Shown: positions 29,665 to 41,212, counted from the first letter of the stretch. The stretch is 64,000 bases of DNA from Gammaproteobacteria bacterium (GCA_024279945.1 JAJRRA010000048.1:124001-188000), one strand, 5' to 3'. The notes: a model not told the origin generated them from the letters alone. A program made the numbers and translations.

Positions 29665-31239
29665 TCAGGCAAAACGCCGGAAGCCGACCATGCCCAGACC
29701 CAGCATCAGTAAAGCCATTATAACCAGGCCATAACGGTTCAGTGCCGGGATGCCTTCATAGAACACCGTATTGGTGATCGTGCAGGAGGTCGTTTGGCCC
29801 ATGGTCAGGCTTTGCGGACTTCTGCAGGGATTATCCGTTTCCACTGCATCAGAGAAGGTTCTCTCCCGTGCCGAGCAGTTGGCCGGCCCATTGGTAGAGT
29901 CAACGTCAACCCAGACAGTCGCGTCTCCTTCCAGCCCCTGCCAGGTAACCGCTCGAACATCTTTGGAGTGTCTGGGCCTGCTGCGGAAGTCAGAACCGGA
30001 TGCGGAAGCGGTTATTCCCCGGTTGCAGGAGATGGTTAAATTGAAGACCTGCGGGATCAGGTCACCGCCTTCGCTGATGATGTCCCAAACCTTACTGACC
30101 TCGTAGGTCGCGTCCTGTGCGGTGTTGGTGATAACACAACTGAAGTCACCGCCCACCACTTCATTGAACTGACATCCATCCACATTTCCCATTGAGCCTA
30201 TCGCGCCATGGATGTTGGTGGCGGCGTAGCTATCCTCATAGCCAACCGGCACCGGAGCTTCCGTAATTTCACAGTCCAGATTACCGGGCGTGAACAGTTC
30301 CACAATAAAGGTTACACCGCCGGAGTCTTCTGTAATCACCTGACTGTTGTTGAGTGGCAGGCCATCATTACAGGAAATAAATACCTCGACTTCCATTGCA
30401 TTGTCGGGCACAAAATCTTTTACCACGTGGAAAGAGGCAATATCATAATCCTCGAGACTCACCAGATAACTGCCCTCCCCGGTGGGTGTGAACACCACAT
30501 TTGTCTGGTCCAGATCAAAAGCCGTGTTGATGGGGCCGGGCCATCCGTTGTCGCTGCTGTTATAACCGCATGAATCCGCTTCGTCATAACACCAGCGATC
30601 GTAGATTTCGGTGCTGTTGACGTTAAAAGGTGGCTGGGCCGTGCTCAGATCTGTGGGGCCAAGTTCCGTACCCGATGCCTGGCGACCAGCCGAAATACCC
30701 ACCACGATGCCTTCACCCAGGTCATCAAGCAGGTCTTCCGATGGATCATCCATTATCCCGTTATAGCCCAGGATGATAGTCCCGTCAGCGAATAACTGGA
30801 TTTGAAACGTAAGTAGTGCTTCTTCATTTTCATCCGTACCAACCTCATTCCAGGTAAATACGGCCCGGTCACCGAAATCGTTGAAATGAATTGTCCCCGT
30901 TGTGCTCAAATCCAGATCGCTAAAGAATCCGCCAATGGACGGAGCGTTATCAGAGACAAAAAGCTGCATGCTAGACCAAAAGTCATAGTCAATGTCACCA
31001 GAGTCACCACGACTTCCTAACTGCACACCTCCATTGGTTCCCACCCAGACAGTGCTGTAATCAACACCGTCGAAGGGAAATGAAAAGCTCAGACTTACGC
31101 TTTCCTCGTCATCATCATCTCCGGTGAGACCGGTAATTTCAGATCCGAAATCAGTCTCCCAGATGGGGGGCGTGGCCAAAGCCGGCACGCAGAACAAAAG
31201 TGCAAAGCAAAACAGAATAGCCCTCTTCATTTTTTTCAC
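29665..31239 (-). CDS. Exported NIDO-like protein with IPTL-CTERM sorting signal
   Basis: 524 residues, function unknown, cell-surface or envelope. Signal peptide at residues 1-22 (ILFCFALLFCVPALA). Residues about 30-190 resemble the nidogen-like beta domain found in many surface proteins (VWVGTNGGVQLG, FFSDLDLSTTGTIHFNDF, LFADGTIILGYNGIM, VVGISAG). Residues about 270-490 hold two or three Cys-containing modules ending in C-x-I-T-N-T (DFSCVITNTA, TTSCTITNTV). The tail IPALNRYGLVIMALLMLG is the IPTL-CTERM type: short motif, hydrophobic helix, then basic FRRFA. Such tails are thought to be processed by an exosortase-like enzyme, which is not in this window. Confidence 0.85.
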   Translation of the reverse strand: MKKMKRAILFCFALLFCVPALATPPIWETDFGSEITGLTGDDDDEESVSLSFSFPFDGVDYSTVWVGTNGGVQLGSRGDSGDIDYDFWSSMQLFVSDNAPSIGGFFSDLDLSTTGTIHFNDFGDRAVFTWNEVGTDENEEALLTFQIQLFADGTIILGYNGIMDDPSEDLLDDLGEGIVVGISAGRQASGTELGPTDLSTAQPPFNVNSTEIYDRWCYDEADSCGYNSSDNGWPGPINTAFDLDQTNVVFTPTGEGSYLVSLEDYDIASFHVVKDFVPDNAMEVEVFISCNDGLPLNNSQVITEDSGGVTFIVELFTPGNLDCEITEAPVPVGYEDSYAATNIHGAIGSMGNVDGCQFNEVVGGDFSCVITNTAQDATYEVSKVWDIISEGGDLIPQVFNLTISCNRGITASASGSDFRSRPRHSKDVRAVTWQGLEGDATVWVDVDSTNGPANCSARERTFSDAVETDNPCRSPQSLTMGQTTSCTITNTVFYEGIPALNRYGLVIMALLMLGLGMVGFRRFA

Positions 31240-31462
31240 TCCTCAAGCTGATATAAATAATTGAACAATCATTCAACCAATTGATGATAGTGTGGATTTT
31301 CCATTTTTATTGCCTGGCCGCCGGAACAATGAGGCTTCAGGCCGATTATTTTGGAAACATAACACAGTTCTTCCGCTGTTTCATGTGTCTGCTGAAAATT
31401 TAAGCTACAGGCGCAGTGGGTGAAATCATGAAAATGAGGAGTAGAATAAGTGCTTCGGACGA

Positions 31463-31490
31463 GGGGTCAGGTTCCGCGGAACCTGACCCC
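31463..31490. repeat. Family A palindrome upstream of the YIP1 gene
   Basis: 13-base perfect arms GGGGTCAGGTTCC/GGAACCTGACCCC around GC. It lies 36 bases before the YIP1 start. An open frame reads through it, but the conserved protein begins after it. Confidence 0.8.
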
Positions 31491-31526
31491 CGTTTGCCCC
31501 CAACTTTACGGCAAAGGAGAGAGACC

Positions 31527-32606
31527 ATGAATTTTGATTTTGCAAAAACACTTTCCCTGATCAAGGGTGGCTTGCTGGATCATGAAACGACCTGGAAAAG
31601 CTATCTGGAGGAAAACCCCACCTGGAAGCAAACCGCCATGGTGCTGGCAGGCCCCCTGATTCTCGCCAATATCATTCTCAGCGTCATTCTTTCGCGCATG
31701 GCTGGCGGTTTTTCCTATTACAGCTATTACGGCAATCTCTTTACTGCTCTCTTCTGGGGGCTTTTTATGGGAATCCTGGGCTTTGTCATTACGGTATTCG
31801 CGTTTAACTTTCTGGCCGGACAGTTCAAGGGCAAGCCCGACTTCCCGCGTGCTTTTGCTGCGGTATCCCTGGCGGCCATACCCTCATGGACGGCCGGCAT
31901 CCTGGCTGCTCTGATCCCGTACATTGGCCTCCTTATTGCACTGGCAGGCGGCGTTATATCATTGATTTTCATGTACAAAATCATGCCGATGGCCCTGAAT
32001 GTGCCGGATGAAAAGCGCCTTGCTCACTTTATTTCATCCCTGGTCTCCATCATCATCCTTAATTTTGTCATCGGCAGCATCATTGGCGTCGGCGCCATGA
32101 ATTCCGGTATGCACTCAGGGGCCTTGTCGAAAGGCAGCATCAATTCCCGTACCACCGTTGGATCGGGCATGCTCGGCGAGTTTGAACGCCAGGGACGTTT
32201 GATGGAAGATGCTGAAGCGGATACTTTTGAACCGCCGGCCGATGGAAAACTGAGCAAAGCACAGCTTGAGAAATATGTGAAGGTGCTGCAAAAAACCCGC
32301 GCACTGCACGAAGATTATGCGCAGAGAATGCAAAAGTTCTCCGAGGACATGAAGGCCAAAGAAGCGGCTGGTGAGAAGCCATCCGTGTCCGACCTGTCCC
32401 AGGCGTATGCCGGAATCGGCACCGCGATGAGCGCAAATAACGCAGAAATGGAGGTGGTCAAAACCGGCGGGGGCAACTGGGCGGAACACCTGTGGATCAA
32501 AGAACAACTCCGCGTTGCACGCATCCAGCAAGGCGACGGTTCCGATGCACTGGAGCACAACTACAAGCTCTACAAAAAATATGAAGATGAACTGAACGGC
32601 AACTAA
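31527..32606 (+). CDS. YIP1 family membrane protein with C-terminal helical domain
   Basis: 359 residues. Residues 1-200 form a YIP1-type domain with about five membrane helices (MVLAGPLILANIILSVIL, GLFMGILGFVITVFAFNFLAG, AIPSWTAGILAALIPYIGLL, FISSLVSIIILNFVIGSIIG). A soluble, charged helical tail (about 225-359) may be coiled coil (KLSKAQLEKYVKVLQKTRALHEDYAQRMQ). The start at 31527 has the ribosome site AAGGAGAG; the frame opens further upstream through a repeat, so the longer version is unlikely. Function of bacterial YIP1 proteins is not established. Confidence 0.82.
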   Translation: MNFDFAKTLSLIKGGLLDHETTWKSYLEENPTWKQTAMVLAGPLILANIILSVILSRMAGGFSYYSYYGNLFTALFWGLFMGILGFVITVFAFNFLAGQFKGKPDFPRAFAAVSLAAIPSWTAGILAALIPYIGLLIALAGGVISLIFMYKIMPMALNVPDEKRLAHFISSLVSIIILNFVIGSIIGVGAMNSGMHSGALSKGSINSRTTVGSGMLGEFERQGRLMEDAEADTFEPPADGKLSKAQLEKYVKVLQKTRALHEDYAQRMQKFSEDMKAKEAAGEKPSVSDLSQAYAGIGTAMSANNAEMEVVKTGGGNWAEHLWIKEQLRVARIQQGDGSDALEHNYKLYKKYEDELNGN

Positions 32607-32627
32607 AGCTCCGGTTGTACCGGGGTC

Positions 32628-32654
32628 GGGGTCAGGTTCGTGGAACCTGACCCC
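32628..32654. repeat. Family A palindrome before sucA (nested pair)
   Basis: Perfect 12-base arms GGGGTCAGGTTC/GAACCTGACCCC around GTG. An outer partial pair, CCGGGGTC at 32620 and GACCCCGG near 32675, brackets it, so this is a composite element between the YIP1 stop and the sucA promoter. Confidence 0.8.
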
Positions 32655-32690
32655 ATTCAGGAAATGGTTCTCTGACCCCGGCCCGGACGT

Positions 32691-32696
32691 TATAAT
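32691..32696 (+). promoter_or_regulatory. Candidate -10 box (TATAAT) of the sucA operon
   Basis: A perfect TATAAT overlaps the first in-frame ATG (32695). This suggests that ATG is part of the promoter and that translation starts at GTG 32743. No convincing -35 is visible at the normal spacing. Confidence 0.4.
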
Positions 32697-32742
32697 GGTG
32701 GGCTACCCTGAATTTAAACCCATACCGGCAGCCGACATTTTC

Positions 32743-35577
32743 GTGAGCAAAAAACTTCTAGATCTGTATCAGTCGTCCTACCTGTATGGCAGCAATGCGC
32801 CGTTTATCGAGGCGTACTACGAGGACTGGCTGGAAAACAGGAGTAGTGTTCCACCACACTGGGCAGACGTGTTTTCCGGCATGCTAAACGGCGCCCGGCC
32901 TGAAAATACCGCGGAAACCGGCCATCTGGGTATCCGGGACAAGTTCCGCGCGCTGGGCCGCCTGCCCTCGGCGTCCACGGCTGACATCCACCTGGCCGAC
33001 CACAAACAGGCCGCTGTCCTTAAACTGATCACGACCTACCGGGTGCGTGGTCACCAGGCGGCAGACCTCAACCCGCTGGAAGATGGATCCCAGGCCGTAA
33101 TTCCCGATCTCGATCCGGCCTGGCACGATCTTGATGAGTCTGATCTGGATCGGGAGTTCGACAGCGGCTCACTGGTTGCGCCCAGCCGGATGAAACTGCG
33201 TGAAATAATCGAATTATGTGAACGGGTCTATTGCGACAGCATCGGCGTGGAATACCTGCACCTGTCAGACACCACCAAGCGCCAGTGGCTGCAACAGCGT
33301 CTGGAAGGCTCGAAGGGTATCCCGGAAGTCAGCGATGAAGAGCGTCTGAGCATCCTGCGCCTGCTGACTGCGGCCGAGGGCCTGGAAAAATTCCTGCATA
33401 CCCGCTACGTCGGCCAGAAACGCTTTTCACTGGAAGGCGCCGACAGCCTGATTCCCCTGCTGCATGAAACCATGTTGCACGCGGGGGCAAGTGGTGTTGA
33501 AGAAGTGGTCATCGGCATGGCGCACCGCGGACGCCTGAACGTACTGGTCAACATCCTCGGCAAATCCCCGGCGATGTTGTTTGAAGAATTTGAAGGCCGC
33601 CATTCCGAGCGCAACCCCCTGCGCTCCGGGGACGTTAAGTACCACCTGGGTTTCGCCTCGGATATCCAGACCCCCGGCGGGCCGATGCACATGGCGCTGG
33701 CTTTCAATCCCTCGCACCTGGAAATCGTCGACCCGGTCGTCGTCGGCTCCGTGCGTGCGCGCCAGGTGCGCCGCAAGGATCTGGGCCATGACAAAGTCAT
33801 GCCGGTGTTAATTCACGGCGATGCCGCTTTTTCTGTCCAGGGTGTGATCATGGAATTGTTCCAGATGTCCGAGACACGCGGTTTCGGCGTTGGCGGAACT
33901 TTGCACATCGTGATCAACAACCAGGTCGGCTTTACCATCAGCAGGCCCGATGACATGCGTTCCACCCTGTACTGCACCACGGTGGCGAAAATGGTGCATG
34001 CGCCCATTTTCCATGTCAACGGTGATGATCCCGAGGCCGTACACCACGTCATGAAAATCGCATGCGACTTCCGGGTCCGATTCAAACGCGATGTGGTCAT
34101 TGACCTGGTCTGCTACCGCCGCCACGGCCACAACGAGGCCGATGAACCGGCAGCAACGCAACCCCTGATGTACCAAAAAATACGCGGCATGAAAACCACA
34201 CGGCAGATCTACGCCGATCGCCTGCTCGAGCGGGGTCTGATCGATACCCAAACCGCCCTGACCATGATGGATGAATACCGCGAACACCTGGACCGGGGCG
34301 AACAGGTTGCCAACGTGGACACCGAGGCACGGTCCAATAAGTACGCCGCCGACTGGCAGCGTTTCCGGCACGTTGATGCGCCCTGCGATATCGACACCCG
34401 GGTGCCGCTGGACGCCATTCGCAAGTTGTCAGACCAACTGACTACCCTGCCCGAGAGTTTCAAGCTGCACAACCGGGTAAACCGCATCATCGAAGATCGC
34501 AAGAAGATGGCGGCCGGGGAAATTCCCATGGACTGGGGCTTTGCCGAAACCATGGCTTACGCCACACTGATCGAGAACGGAAAAAAGCTCCGCCTGGTGG
34601 GCCAGGACACCGGCCGCGGCACCTTTTTTCACCGCCACGCCGTGCTGCACAACCAGGTCGACGGCAGCACCATCACGCCGCTGGCCGGCATCAATCCCGA
34701 TCTCGAGGTTGTAGTCGTTGATTCCCTGTTGTCGGAAGAAGCCGTAATGGCCTTCGAATACGGTTATGCCTCATCTTCACCCGATACACTGGTCATCTGG
34801 GAAGGCCAGTTCGGCGATTTCGCCAACGGCGCCCAGGTGGTCATTGACCAGTTCATCACATCGGGCGAGGCAAAGTGGGGGCGCCTGTGCGGCCTGACCC
34901 TGTTCCTGCCGCATGGCTACGAAGGCCAGGGCCCCGAACATTCCAGCGCACGGCTTGAGCGCTATCTGCAATTGTGCGCCAACCACAATATCCAGGTTTG
35001 CGTCCCTTCAACACCCGGCCAGATGTTTCATTTGTTGCGGCGCCAGATGCTGCAGCCGATGCGCAAACCACTGATCATCATGACGCCCAAGAGCATGTTG
35101 CGCAGCAAGGCGTCCACCTCGGTGCTGGAAATACTTTCCGAGGGTAAATTCCAGCAGGTCATCGGCGACCGTGGGCCGGGGAATGCAGAAGAAATCAAAC
35201 GGGTGGTATTCTGCGCCGGGACAATCTACTACGACCTGGCCGCCAAACGGGATGCTGAGAACATCCGCGAAGTGGCCGTGATGCGCGCCGAGCAACTGTA
35301 CCCCTTCCCGGAAGAAGATTTGCGCGGCTTCGTCAACGAATTTCCCAATGCCACCGAAGTGGTCTGGTGCCAGGAAGAACCCCAGAACCAGGGCGCCTGG
35401 TATCCGATTCGCCACCACCTGCAGGCATGCATCAGCGAACAACATGAATTGAAATACGTTGGCCGGCCCCATTCAGCTTCACCGGCGGTGGGCTATTACA
35501 CCGTGCATCTCGAAGAGCAGCAGGCACTGGTAAGCGAGGCCATTTTGCCAGGAGCAGTAAAACCGGGGTCAGAGTAG
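32743..35577 (+). CDS. sucA: 2-oxoglutarate dehydrogenase E1 component
   Basis: 944 residues from GTG 32743 (960 from ATG 32695). Thiamine-diphosphate enzyme that decarboxylates 2-oxoglutarate and succinylates E2 in the citric acid cycle. Starts [30 protein letters not shown], the usual E1o N-terminus. Core motifs [36 protein letters not shown] and [20 protein letters not shown] (ThDP/Mg region), and [23 protein letters not shown] near the end. The GTG choice rests on the TATAAT box over the upstream ATG and on the alignment of known starts. The last codons and the stop lie in a family A repeat (P-G-S-E-stop). Confidence 0.96.
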   Translation: MSKKLLDLYQSSYLYGSNAPFIEAYYEDWLENRSSVPPHWADVFSGMLNGARPENTAETGHLGIRDKFRALGRLPSASTADIHLADHKQAAVLKLITTYRVRGHQAADLNPLEDGSQAVIPDLDPAWHDLDESDLDREFDSGSLVAPSRMKLREIIELCERVYCDSIGVEYLHLSDTTKRQWLQQRLEGSKGIPEVSDEERLSILRLLTAAEGLEKFLHTRYVGQKRFSLEGADSLIPLLHETMLHAGASGVEEVVIGMAHRGRLNVLVNILGKSPAMLFEEFEGRHSERNPLRSGDVKYHLGFASDIQTPGGPMHMALAFNPSHLEIVDPVVVGSVRARQVRRKDLGHDKVMPVLIHGDAAFSVQGVIMELFQMSETRGFGVGGTLHIVINNQVGFTISRPDDMRSTLYCTTVAKMVHAPIFHVNGDDPEAVHHVMKIACDFRVRFKRDVVIDLVCYRRHGHNEADEPAATQPLMYQKIRGMKTTRQIYADRLLERGLIDTQTALTMMDEYREHLDRGEQVANVDTEARSNKYAADWQRFRHVDAPCDIDTRVPLDAIRKLSDQLTTLPESFKLHNRVNRIIEDRKKMAAGEIPMDWGFAETMAYATLIENGKKLRLVGQDTGRGTFFHRHAVLHNQVDGSTITPLAGINPDLEVVVVDSLLSEEAVMAFEYGYASSSPDTLVIWEGQFGDFANGAQVVIDQFITSGEAKWGRLCGLTLFLPHGYEGQGPEHSSARLERYLQLCANHNIQVCVPSTPGQMFHLLRRQMLQPMRKPLIIMTPKSMLRSKASTSVLEILSEGKFQQVIGDRGPGNAEEIKRVVFCAGTIYYDLAAKRDAENIREVAVMRAEQLYPFPEEDLRGFVNEFPNATEVVWCQEEPQNQGAWYPIRHHLQACISEQHELKYVGRPHSASPAVGYYTVHLEEQQALVSEAILPGAVKPGSE

Positions 35578-35595
35578 ATCCCCTACTCTGACCCC
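35565..35595. repeat. Palindrome GGGGTCAGAGTAG across the sucA stop
   Basis: 13-base perfect arms with a five-base loop. The left arm contains the final codons and TAG stop of sucA. It belongs to the GTCAGAGTA variant of family A. It lies inside the sucA-sucB gap of a probable operon, so it probably does not stop all transcription. Confidence 0.8.
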
Positions 35596-35620
35596 TTCGA
35601 GGCCTAACAAAGGATCAACC

Positions 35621-36820
35621 ATGACCATCGAAGTAAAAGTACCCGTATTGCCGGAATCCGTGGAAGACGCCATCATCGCTGCCTGGCACAAACAGGTGGG
35701 AGATGTCGTGCGGCGGGATGAAAATCTCGTTGACCTGGAGACCGACAAAGTCATCCTGGAAGTACCGGCGCCGCTTGACGGCGTCCTGAAGGAAATCAAG
35801 GCAGAGGAAGGCGCCACGGTATTGAGCGATGATTTGCTCGCCATCATCGAAGAAGGCGCCGTGGAGCCGGAATCGGGAGCTGCAAACAAAGCTGAAGCTA
35901 AAGCCAAAACCGGGACCGGAGTTGCCGCCCAACCACCAGCCCCGCCTCAAACCGTGACTCCGTCGCCGGCAGATAGCGGGGCGGAATCTCCCATGCTCAG
36001 TCCTTCCGCCCGGCGGATGGCCGAAGAAGAGAAAGTGAATCCTGCGTATGTTCCCGGCACCGGCCGGGGCGGCAGGATCACCAAGGGCGATGTCATCAAT
36101 TTCATCAGCAGCGGGGGCTCGCGCCAGGAAGAGCGCGTAAAAATGACCCGCCTGCGCAGTCGCATCGCCGAGCGCATGAAGGAAGCCCAGAATACAGCCG
36201 CCATCCTGACCTCATTCAACGAAGTGGACCTCAAGGCCGTGATGGACCTGCGGCGTAAATACAAACAACAGTTCATTGAGCGCTACGGCATCAAGCTAGG
36301 CCTGATGTCCTTCTTCGTCAAAGCCTGCTGTGATGCGCTACGCAAATATCCAACGGTCAATGCATCCATCGACGGTAATGAAATTGTCTACCATAACTAT
36401 CAGGACGTAGGTATTGCGGTGTCCACGGAACGCGGCCTGATGGTACCGATCCTGCGTAACGCGGAGAACATGGGCCTGGCCGAAATCGAGCAGGCCATCG
36501 GCCATTTCGCCGGCAAAGCGAGAGACGGGTCCATTGCCCTTGAAGACCTGCAGGGCGGCACGTTCAGCATCACCAACGGCGGCATTTTCGGCTCGCTGGT
36601 TTCAACCCCGCTGCTGAACCCGCCGCAAAGTGCGATCCTGGGTATGCACAACATCAAGGAACGCCCGATCGTGGTGGACGGGGAAATCGTTGCCCGCCCG
36701 ATGATGTTTCTGGCGCTCAGTTACGACCACCGGATCATCGATGGCAAGGATGCGGTGCAGTTCCTGGTCGCAGTAAAAGAAACGCTGGAAGACCCCGCGC
36801 GCCTTCTGCTCGGCCTTTAA
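35621..36820 (+). CDS. sucB: 2-oxoglutarate dehydrogenase E2 (dihydrolipoamide succinyltransferase)
   Basis: 399 residues. Core of the 2-oxoglutarate dehydrogenase complex; transfers succinyl to CoA. Domains: lipoyl domain (residues 1-75, lipoate Lys in [14 protein letters not shown]), an Ala/Pro-rich linker (85-120), a peripheral subunit-binding domain ([36 protein letters not shown], about 125-165), and the catalytic domain with [17 protein letters not shown] (active-site His and Asp) at the C-terminus. A ribosome site AAAGGATC precedes the ATG. It lies between sucA and lpd. Confidence 0.97.
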   Translation: MTIEVKVPVLPESVEDAIIAAWHKQVGDVVRRDENLVDLETDKVILEVPAPLDGVLKEIKAEEGATVLSDDLLAIIEEGAVEPESGAANKAEAKAKTGTGVAAQPPAPPQTVTPSPADSGAESPMLSPSARRMAEEEKVNPAYVPGTGRGGRITKGDVINFISSGGSRQEERVKMTRLRSRIAERMKEAQNTAAILTSFNEVDLKAVMDLRRKYKQQFIERYGIKLGLMSFFVKACCDALRKYPTVNASIDGNEIVYHNYQDVGIAVSTERGLMVPILRNAENMGLAEIEQAIGHFAGKARDGSIALEDLQGGTFSITNGGIFGSLVSTPLLNPPQSAILGMHNIKERPIVVDGEIVARPMMFLALSYDHRIIDGKDAVQFLVAVKETLEDPARLLLGL

Positions 36821-36826
36821 CGAAAC

Positions 36827-36913
36827 TGTAAGAGCCCGCTTGCGGGCGAAGGACCGGATCGTTGGCCCATATGCAGTGAGATAAAAATTATCGCCCGCAA
36901 GCGGGCTCTTACA
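36827..36913. repeat. REP-like palindromic pair, family B (TGTAAGAG-type)
   Basis: Two 23-base arms in opposite orientation at 36827-36849 and 36891-36913, perfectly complementary; each arm itself contains the stem-loop GCCCGCTTGCGGGC. A REP-doublet (BIME) arrangement. It occupies the gap between sucB and lpd. Layout and sequence (TGTAAGAGCCCGCTTGCGGG) resemble Pseudomonas REP elements. Confidence 0.88.
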
Positions 36914-36921
36914 ACGAGTGA

Positions 36922-38367
<1,446 letters not shown>

Positions 38368-38375
38368 AACCAAAT

Positions 38376-38389
38376 GGGGTCAGAGTAAG
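38376..38389 (+). repeat. Half of a family A (GTCAGAGTA) palindrome
   Basis: GGGGTCAGAGTAAG lies just past the lpd stop without a complementary arm close by. It sits between convergent lpd and the aldehyde dehydrogenase gene. Confidence 0.5.
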
Positions 38390-38482
38390 AAACTCAAAAA
38401 CAGGTTGAAGTAACCTAACTACAAGGCGATTCAAGGCAACTCCATTCTTTAATGGTTATTCAACCTGCCCCCTTTTTTTGAT

Positions 38483-39904
38483 TTACTTGACCACCTTCAG
38501 GGTCTGGATGGAGGTAAATTCTTCTAGTCCATACAGACCGAATTCAACGCCCATTCCGGATTGCTTGATGCCGCCAAACGGGGCGTCCGGTTGCAGCGCG
38601 CCGTGGTCGTTGACCCAGGCCGACCCACACTCAAGGCGTTGCGCCAGTGCAGCAGCTTTATCCAGGTCGCTGGACCAGATCGAGCCGCCCAGGCCACATT
38701 CATTGCGGTTGGCACGTTCGATGACTTCATCAATATCCGAGTATTTGATCATAGGCACGATCGGACCGAAGGGTTCTTCGTCCACCAGGCGGTGACCGTC
38801 GGTCAAATCGGCAACAATGGTCGGCTCGAAAAAATAGCCTTCGCGATCGATCCGCTTACCTCCTGAGAGGAATCGACCGCCATCGGCCCGCGCTGAATCC
38901 GCCAGATCCTGGACAATATTCAATTGTGCCTCATTTTGTACCGGGCCCAGTTCCGTTCCTTCTTCAAGCCCGTCACCAACCACGACATTTTTCGCCAGTT
39001 CCGCCAATTCCTGACCCATTTCTTCATACTGGGATTCATGGACATACAGGCGTTTTAATGCGGCACAAGTTTGTCCGTTGTTGTGGAAACAGGCAGCAAA
39101 TAATTTAGGGGCCATTTCTTTGACATTGACATCCGGCAGCACAATACCCGCATCGTTACCACCCAATTCAAGCGTGCAGCGCGTCAGGTTGCCCGATGCA
39201 GACTCCATGATCCGTTTGCCCGTCGGCGTCGAACCGGTGAACGCCACCTTCGAAACATCCGGGTGCCCGGTGATCAGCCCGCCGACAGATCCGGGACCCG
39301 TGATGATATTAATCACGCCGGGTGGCAGGATTTCGCTCGCCAACTGCACAAAGCGCAAGGTCGAAACCGGGGTAAATGAGGCCGGTTTCATGACCACCGT
39401 ATTACCGGCGCGCAGGGCCGGAATAACGTGCCAGATGGCGATCATCAGGGGCCAGTTCCAGGGCGTAATCGAAGCGACAACACCCAAGGGCTTCCGGTTA
39501 ACTTCAATCCGCGCCACCTCATTGTCCTGGATGACATCAACCGGGAGTTGAAGCTCTGCAGTGAATTGCGTCCAGGCAATCGAACCCCCGACTTCCATCC
39601 CGGAGCCAACGCCATTCAGACCACCCATGGGCTTACCGGTCTCCATCGTCACCAACTGCATCAACTCCGGCATATTTGCCTCGATGGCGCCGGCCACTTC
39701 ATGCAGCAATTGTTTGCGCTGCTCATCCGTGGTCTGGCTCCAGGCAGGAAACGCAGCCTTGGCTGCACTGACAGCCTGTTCAACATGGGAAGCATTACCC
39801 AACTGACACTGGGCGAAAACTTTAGCCGTAGCGGGGTTAATTACGTCAAAAGTACTATCGGACTGCACGGCCTGGCCGTTGATAAACATGTCGAATTGTT
39901 GCAT
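38483..39904 (-). CDS. Aldehyde dehydrogenase family protein
   Basis: 473 residues. NAD(P)-dependent oxidation of an aldehyde to its acid. Catalytic Cys in HNNGQTCAALKRLYVH, catalytic Glu in TLELGGNDAGIVL, the Asn of ITPWNWPLMIAIWHVIPALRAGNTVVMKP, and the nucleotide loop FTGSTPTGKRIM are all present. The ELGG-NDAG variant and the overall sequence suggest the succinate-semialdehyde/betaine-aldehyde-like branch, but the substrate cannot be set from sequence alone. It faces the lpd gene and has its own promoter region upstream. Confidence 0.92.
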   Translation of the reverse strand: MQQFDMFINGQAVQSDSTFDVINPATAKVFAQCQLGNASHVEQAVSAAKAAFPAWSQTTDEQRKQLLHEVAGAIEANMPELMQLVTMETGKPMGGLNGVGSGMEVGGSIAWTQFTAELQLPVDVIQDNEVARIEVNRKPLGVVASITPWNWPLMIAIWHVIPALRAGNTVVMKPASFTPVSTLRFVQLASEILPPGVINIITGPGSVGGLITGHPDVSKVAFTGSTPTGKRIMESASGNLTRCTLELGGNDAGIVLPDVNVKEMAPKLFAACFHNNGQTCAALKRLYVHESQYEEMGQELAELAKNVVVGDGLEEGTELGPVQNEAQLNIVQDLADSARADGGRFLSGGKRIDREGYFFEPTIVADLTDGHRLVDEEPFGPIVPMIKYSDIDEVIERANRNECGLGGSIWSSDLDKAAALAQRLECGSAWVNDHGALQPDAPFGGIKQSGMGVEFGLYGLEEFTSIQTLKVVK

Positions 39905-40207
39905 CGGATCCTCTACCTGTAGGTTAGTTGCTGGCGTTACGTTGAGCAGATACTACCAGTTGTAAGAACATGGTCACATCCCGGCCGCGAGGTACTGTTG
40001 GCCGGCAGATGACCGTTTCAGCAATATTCACGCTATTTGGTGTATTGAGTCAAGTACAAAACGCTAAGATATCCGTTTCTCAGCCCGGCGGGGTCCCGTA
40101 CCGACGAAATGACTGACAAATCATTCCAGACAATGTTGAAGAAGCTGTGGAATGATTTGTAAAATCTGCGGATAATCAGAGTTCCATTGACCTCAGGAAA
40201 TTAAGAC
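39905..40207. other. Intergenic region between divergent aldehyde dehydrogenase and YhdH genes, with inverted repeat
   Basis: Holds no gene. The only clear structure is an inverted repeat with perfect 13-base arms, ACAAATCATTCCA (40116-40128) and TGGAATGATTTGT (40148-40160), 19 bases apart and 48 bases before the YhdH start. It is a candidate operator or mRNA leader hairpin. Confidence 0.6.
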
Positions 40208-41212
40208 ATGAGTTCCATTCCCACTACCTTCCAGGCTTTTCGAATTCATAACGATGCACAGGGCTACCGTTCCGCTATCGAGGATATTTCTCTCGACGAT
40301 TTGGCGGAAGGGGACGTGACCATCCAGGTTGAATGGTCAAGCATAAATTACAAAGACGCACTGGCGGCAACGGGTAAAGGAAAAATCCTCAAGCGTTATC
40401 CCATGGCCGGGGGAATCGATGTAGCTGGAACGGTGGTAGAGTCAGCCAGCGATTACTTTTTTCCGGGAGACAAGGTACTCGCCAATGGTTCCGGTCTCGG
40501 TGAAAACCGTGACGGTGGCTATGCACAGTACCTTCGGCTACAAAGCGACTGGGTTGTACCCTTGCCTGCCGGACTGACAACACGCGAAGCCATGGGCCTG
40601 GGCACGGCGGGATTCACCGCGGCGATGTGTCTGCACCGCATGGAAGCCAACGGGCAGCAGCCCGATAATGGCCCGATCGTGGTGACGGGCGCCAGCGGCG
40701 GTGTGGGAACCGTCGCCATCGATTTACTGACCCATGCCGGTTACGAAGTGCACGCCATTACCGGGAAACTGGAAGAGTTTGACTGGCTGGAACATCTTGG
40801 CGCCACCCAGTGCATCTCCCGTCACGACTTGCACTGGGGCCAGCGACCACTGGAAAAAGCGACCTGGGCCGGCTGCATCGACAATGTGGGTGGTGACATG
40901 CTCGCCGGCATCAGCCGAGTGATTGATTTATGGGGCAATATCGCCTGCTGTGGCATGGCCGGTGGCCAGGGGCTGAACACCACCGTTTTCCCCCTGATTC
41001 TGCGTGGTGTCAGCTTCCTGGGTGTCAGTTCAACGAACTGCCCGATCGATGTCCGAAAAATGCTCTGGGACCGCCTGGCCAATGAATGGAAGCCGCCACA
41101 CCTGGATGAAATTATCAAGCAGGAAGTCCCGCTGGATGGCATGACCCCGGTTTTCAAGCAGATGATGGAGGGTAAATCGCTGGGAAGAACGGTCGTAAAA
41201 ATCGAGGATTAA
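40208..41212 (+). CDS. YhdH/AcuI family oxidoreductase (acryloyl-CoA reductase-like)
   Basis: 334 residues. NADPH-dependent medium-chain reductase without the catalytic zinc ligands. Seen: WSSINYKDALAATGKGKI, PMAGGIDVAGTVVES, LGTAGFTAAMCLHRME and VVTGASGGVGTVAIDLLTHAGYEV (nucleotide binding). These match YhdH/AcuI, which reduces acryloyl-CoA to propionyl-CoA. It clears toxic acryloyl-CoA or takes part in DMSP/3-hydroxypropionate use. AcuI itself is not distinguished from other YhdH members here. It is monocistronic or the first gene before the PilH-like regulator (84 bases). Confidence 0.9.
   Translation: MSSIPTTFQAFRIHNDAQGYRSAIEDISLDDLAEGDVTIQVEWSSINYKDALAATGKGKILKRYPMAGGIDVAGTVVESASDYFFPGDKVLANGSGLGENRDGGYAQYLRLQSDWVVPLPAGLTTREAMGLGTAGFTAAMCLHRMEANGQQPDNGPIVVTGASGGVGTVAIDLLTHAGYEVHAITGKLEEFDWLEHLGATQCISRHDLHWGQRPLEKATWAGCIDNVGGDMLAGISRVIDLWGNIACCGMAGGQGLNTTVFPLILRGVSFLGVSSTNCPIDVRKMLWDRLANEWKPPHLDEIIKQEVPLDGMTPVFKQMMEGKSLGRTVVKIED

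Noticed and set aside
31416-31526. Longer YIP1 protein starting at 31416
   Set aside because: The extra N-terminus is encoded by a family A repeat and has no protein-like features; the AAGGAGAG ribosome site supports the start at 31527.
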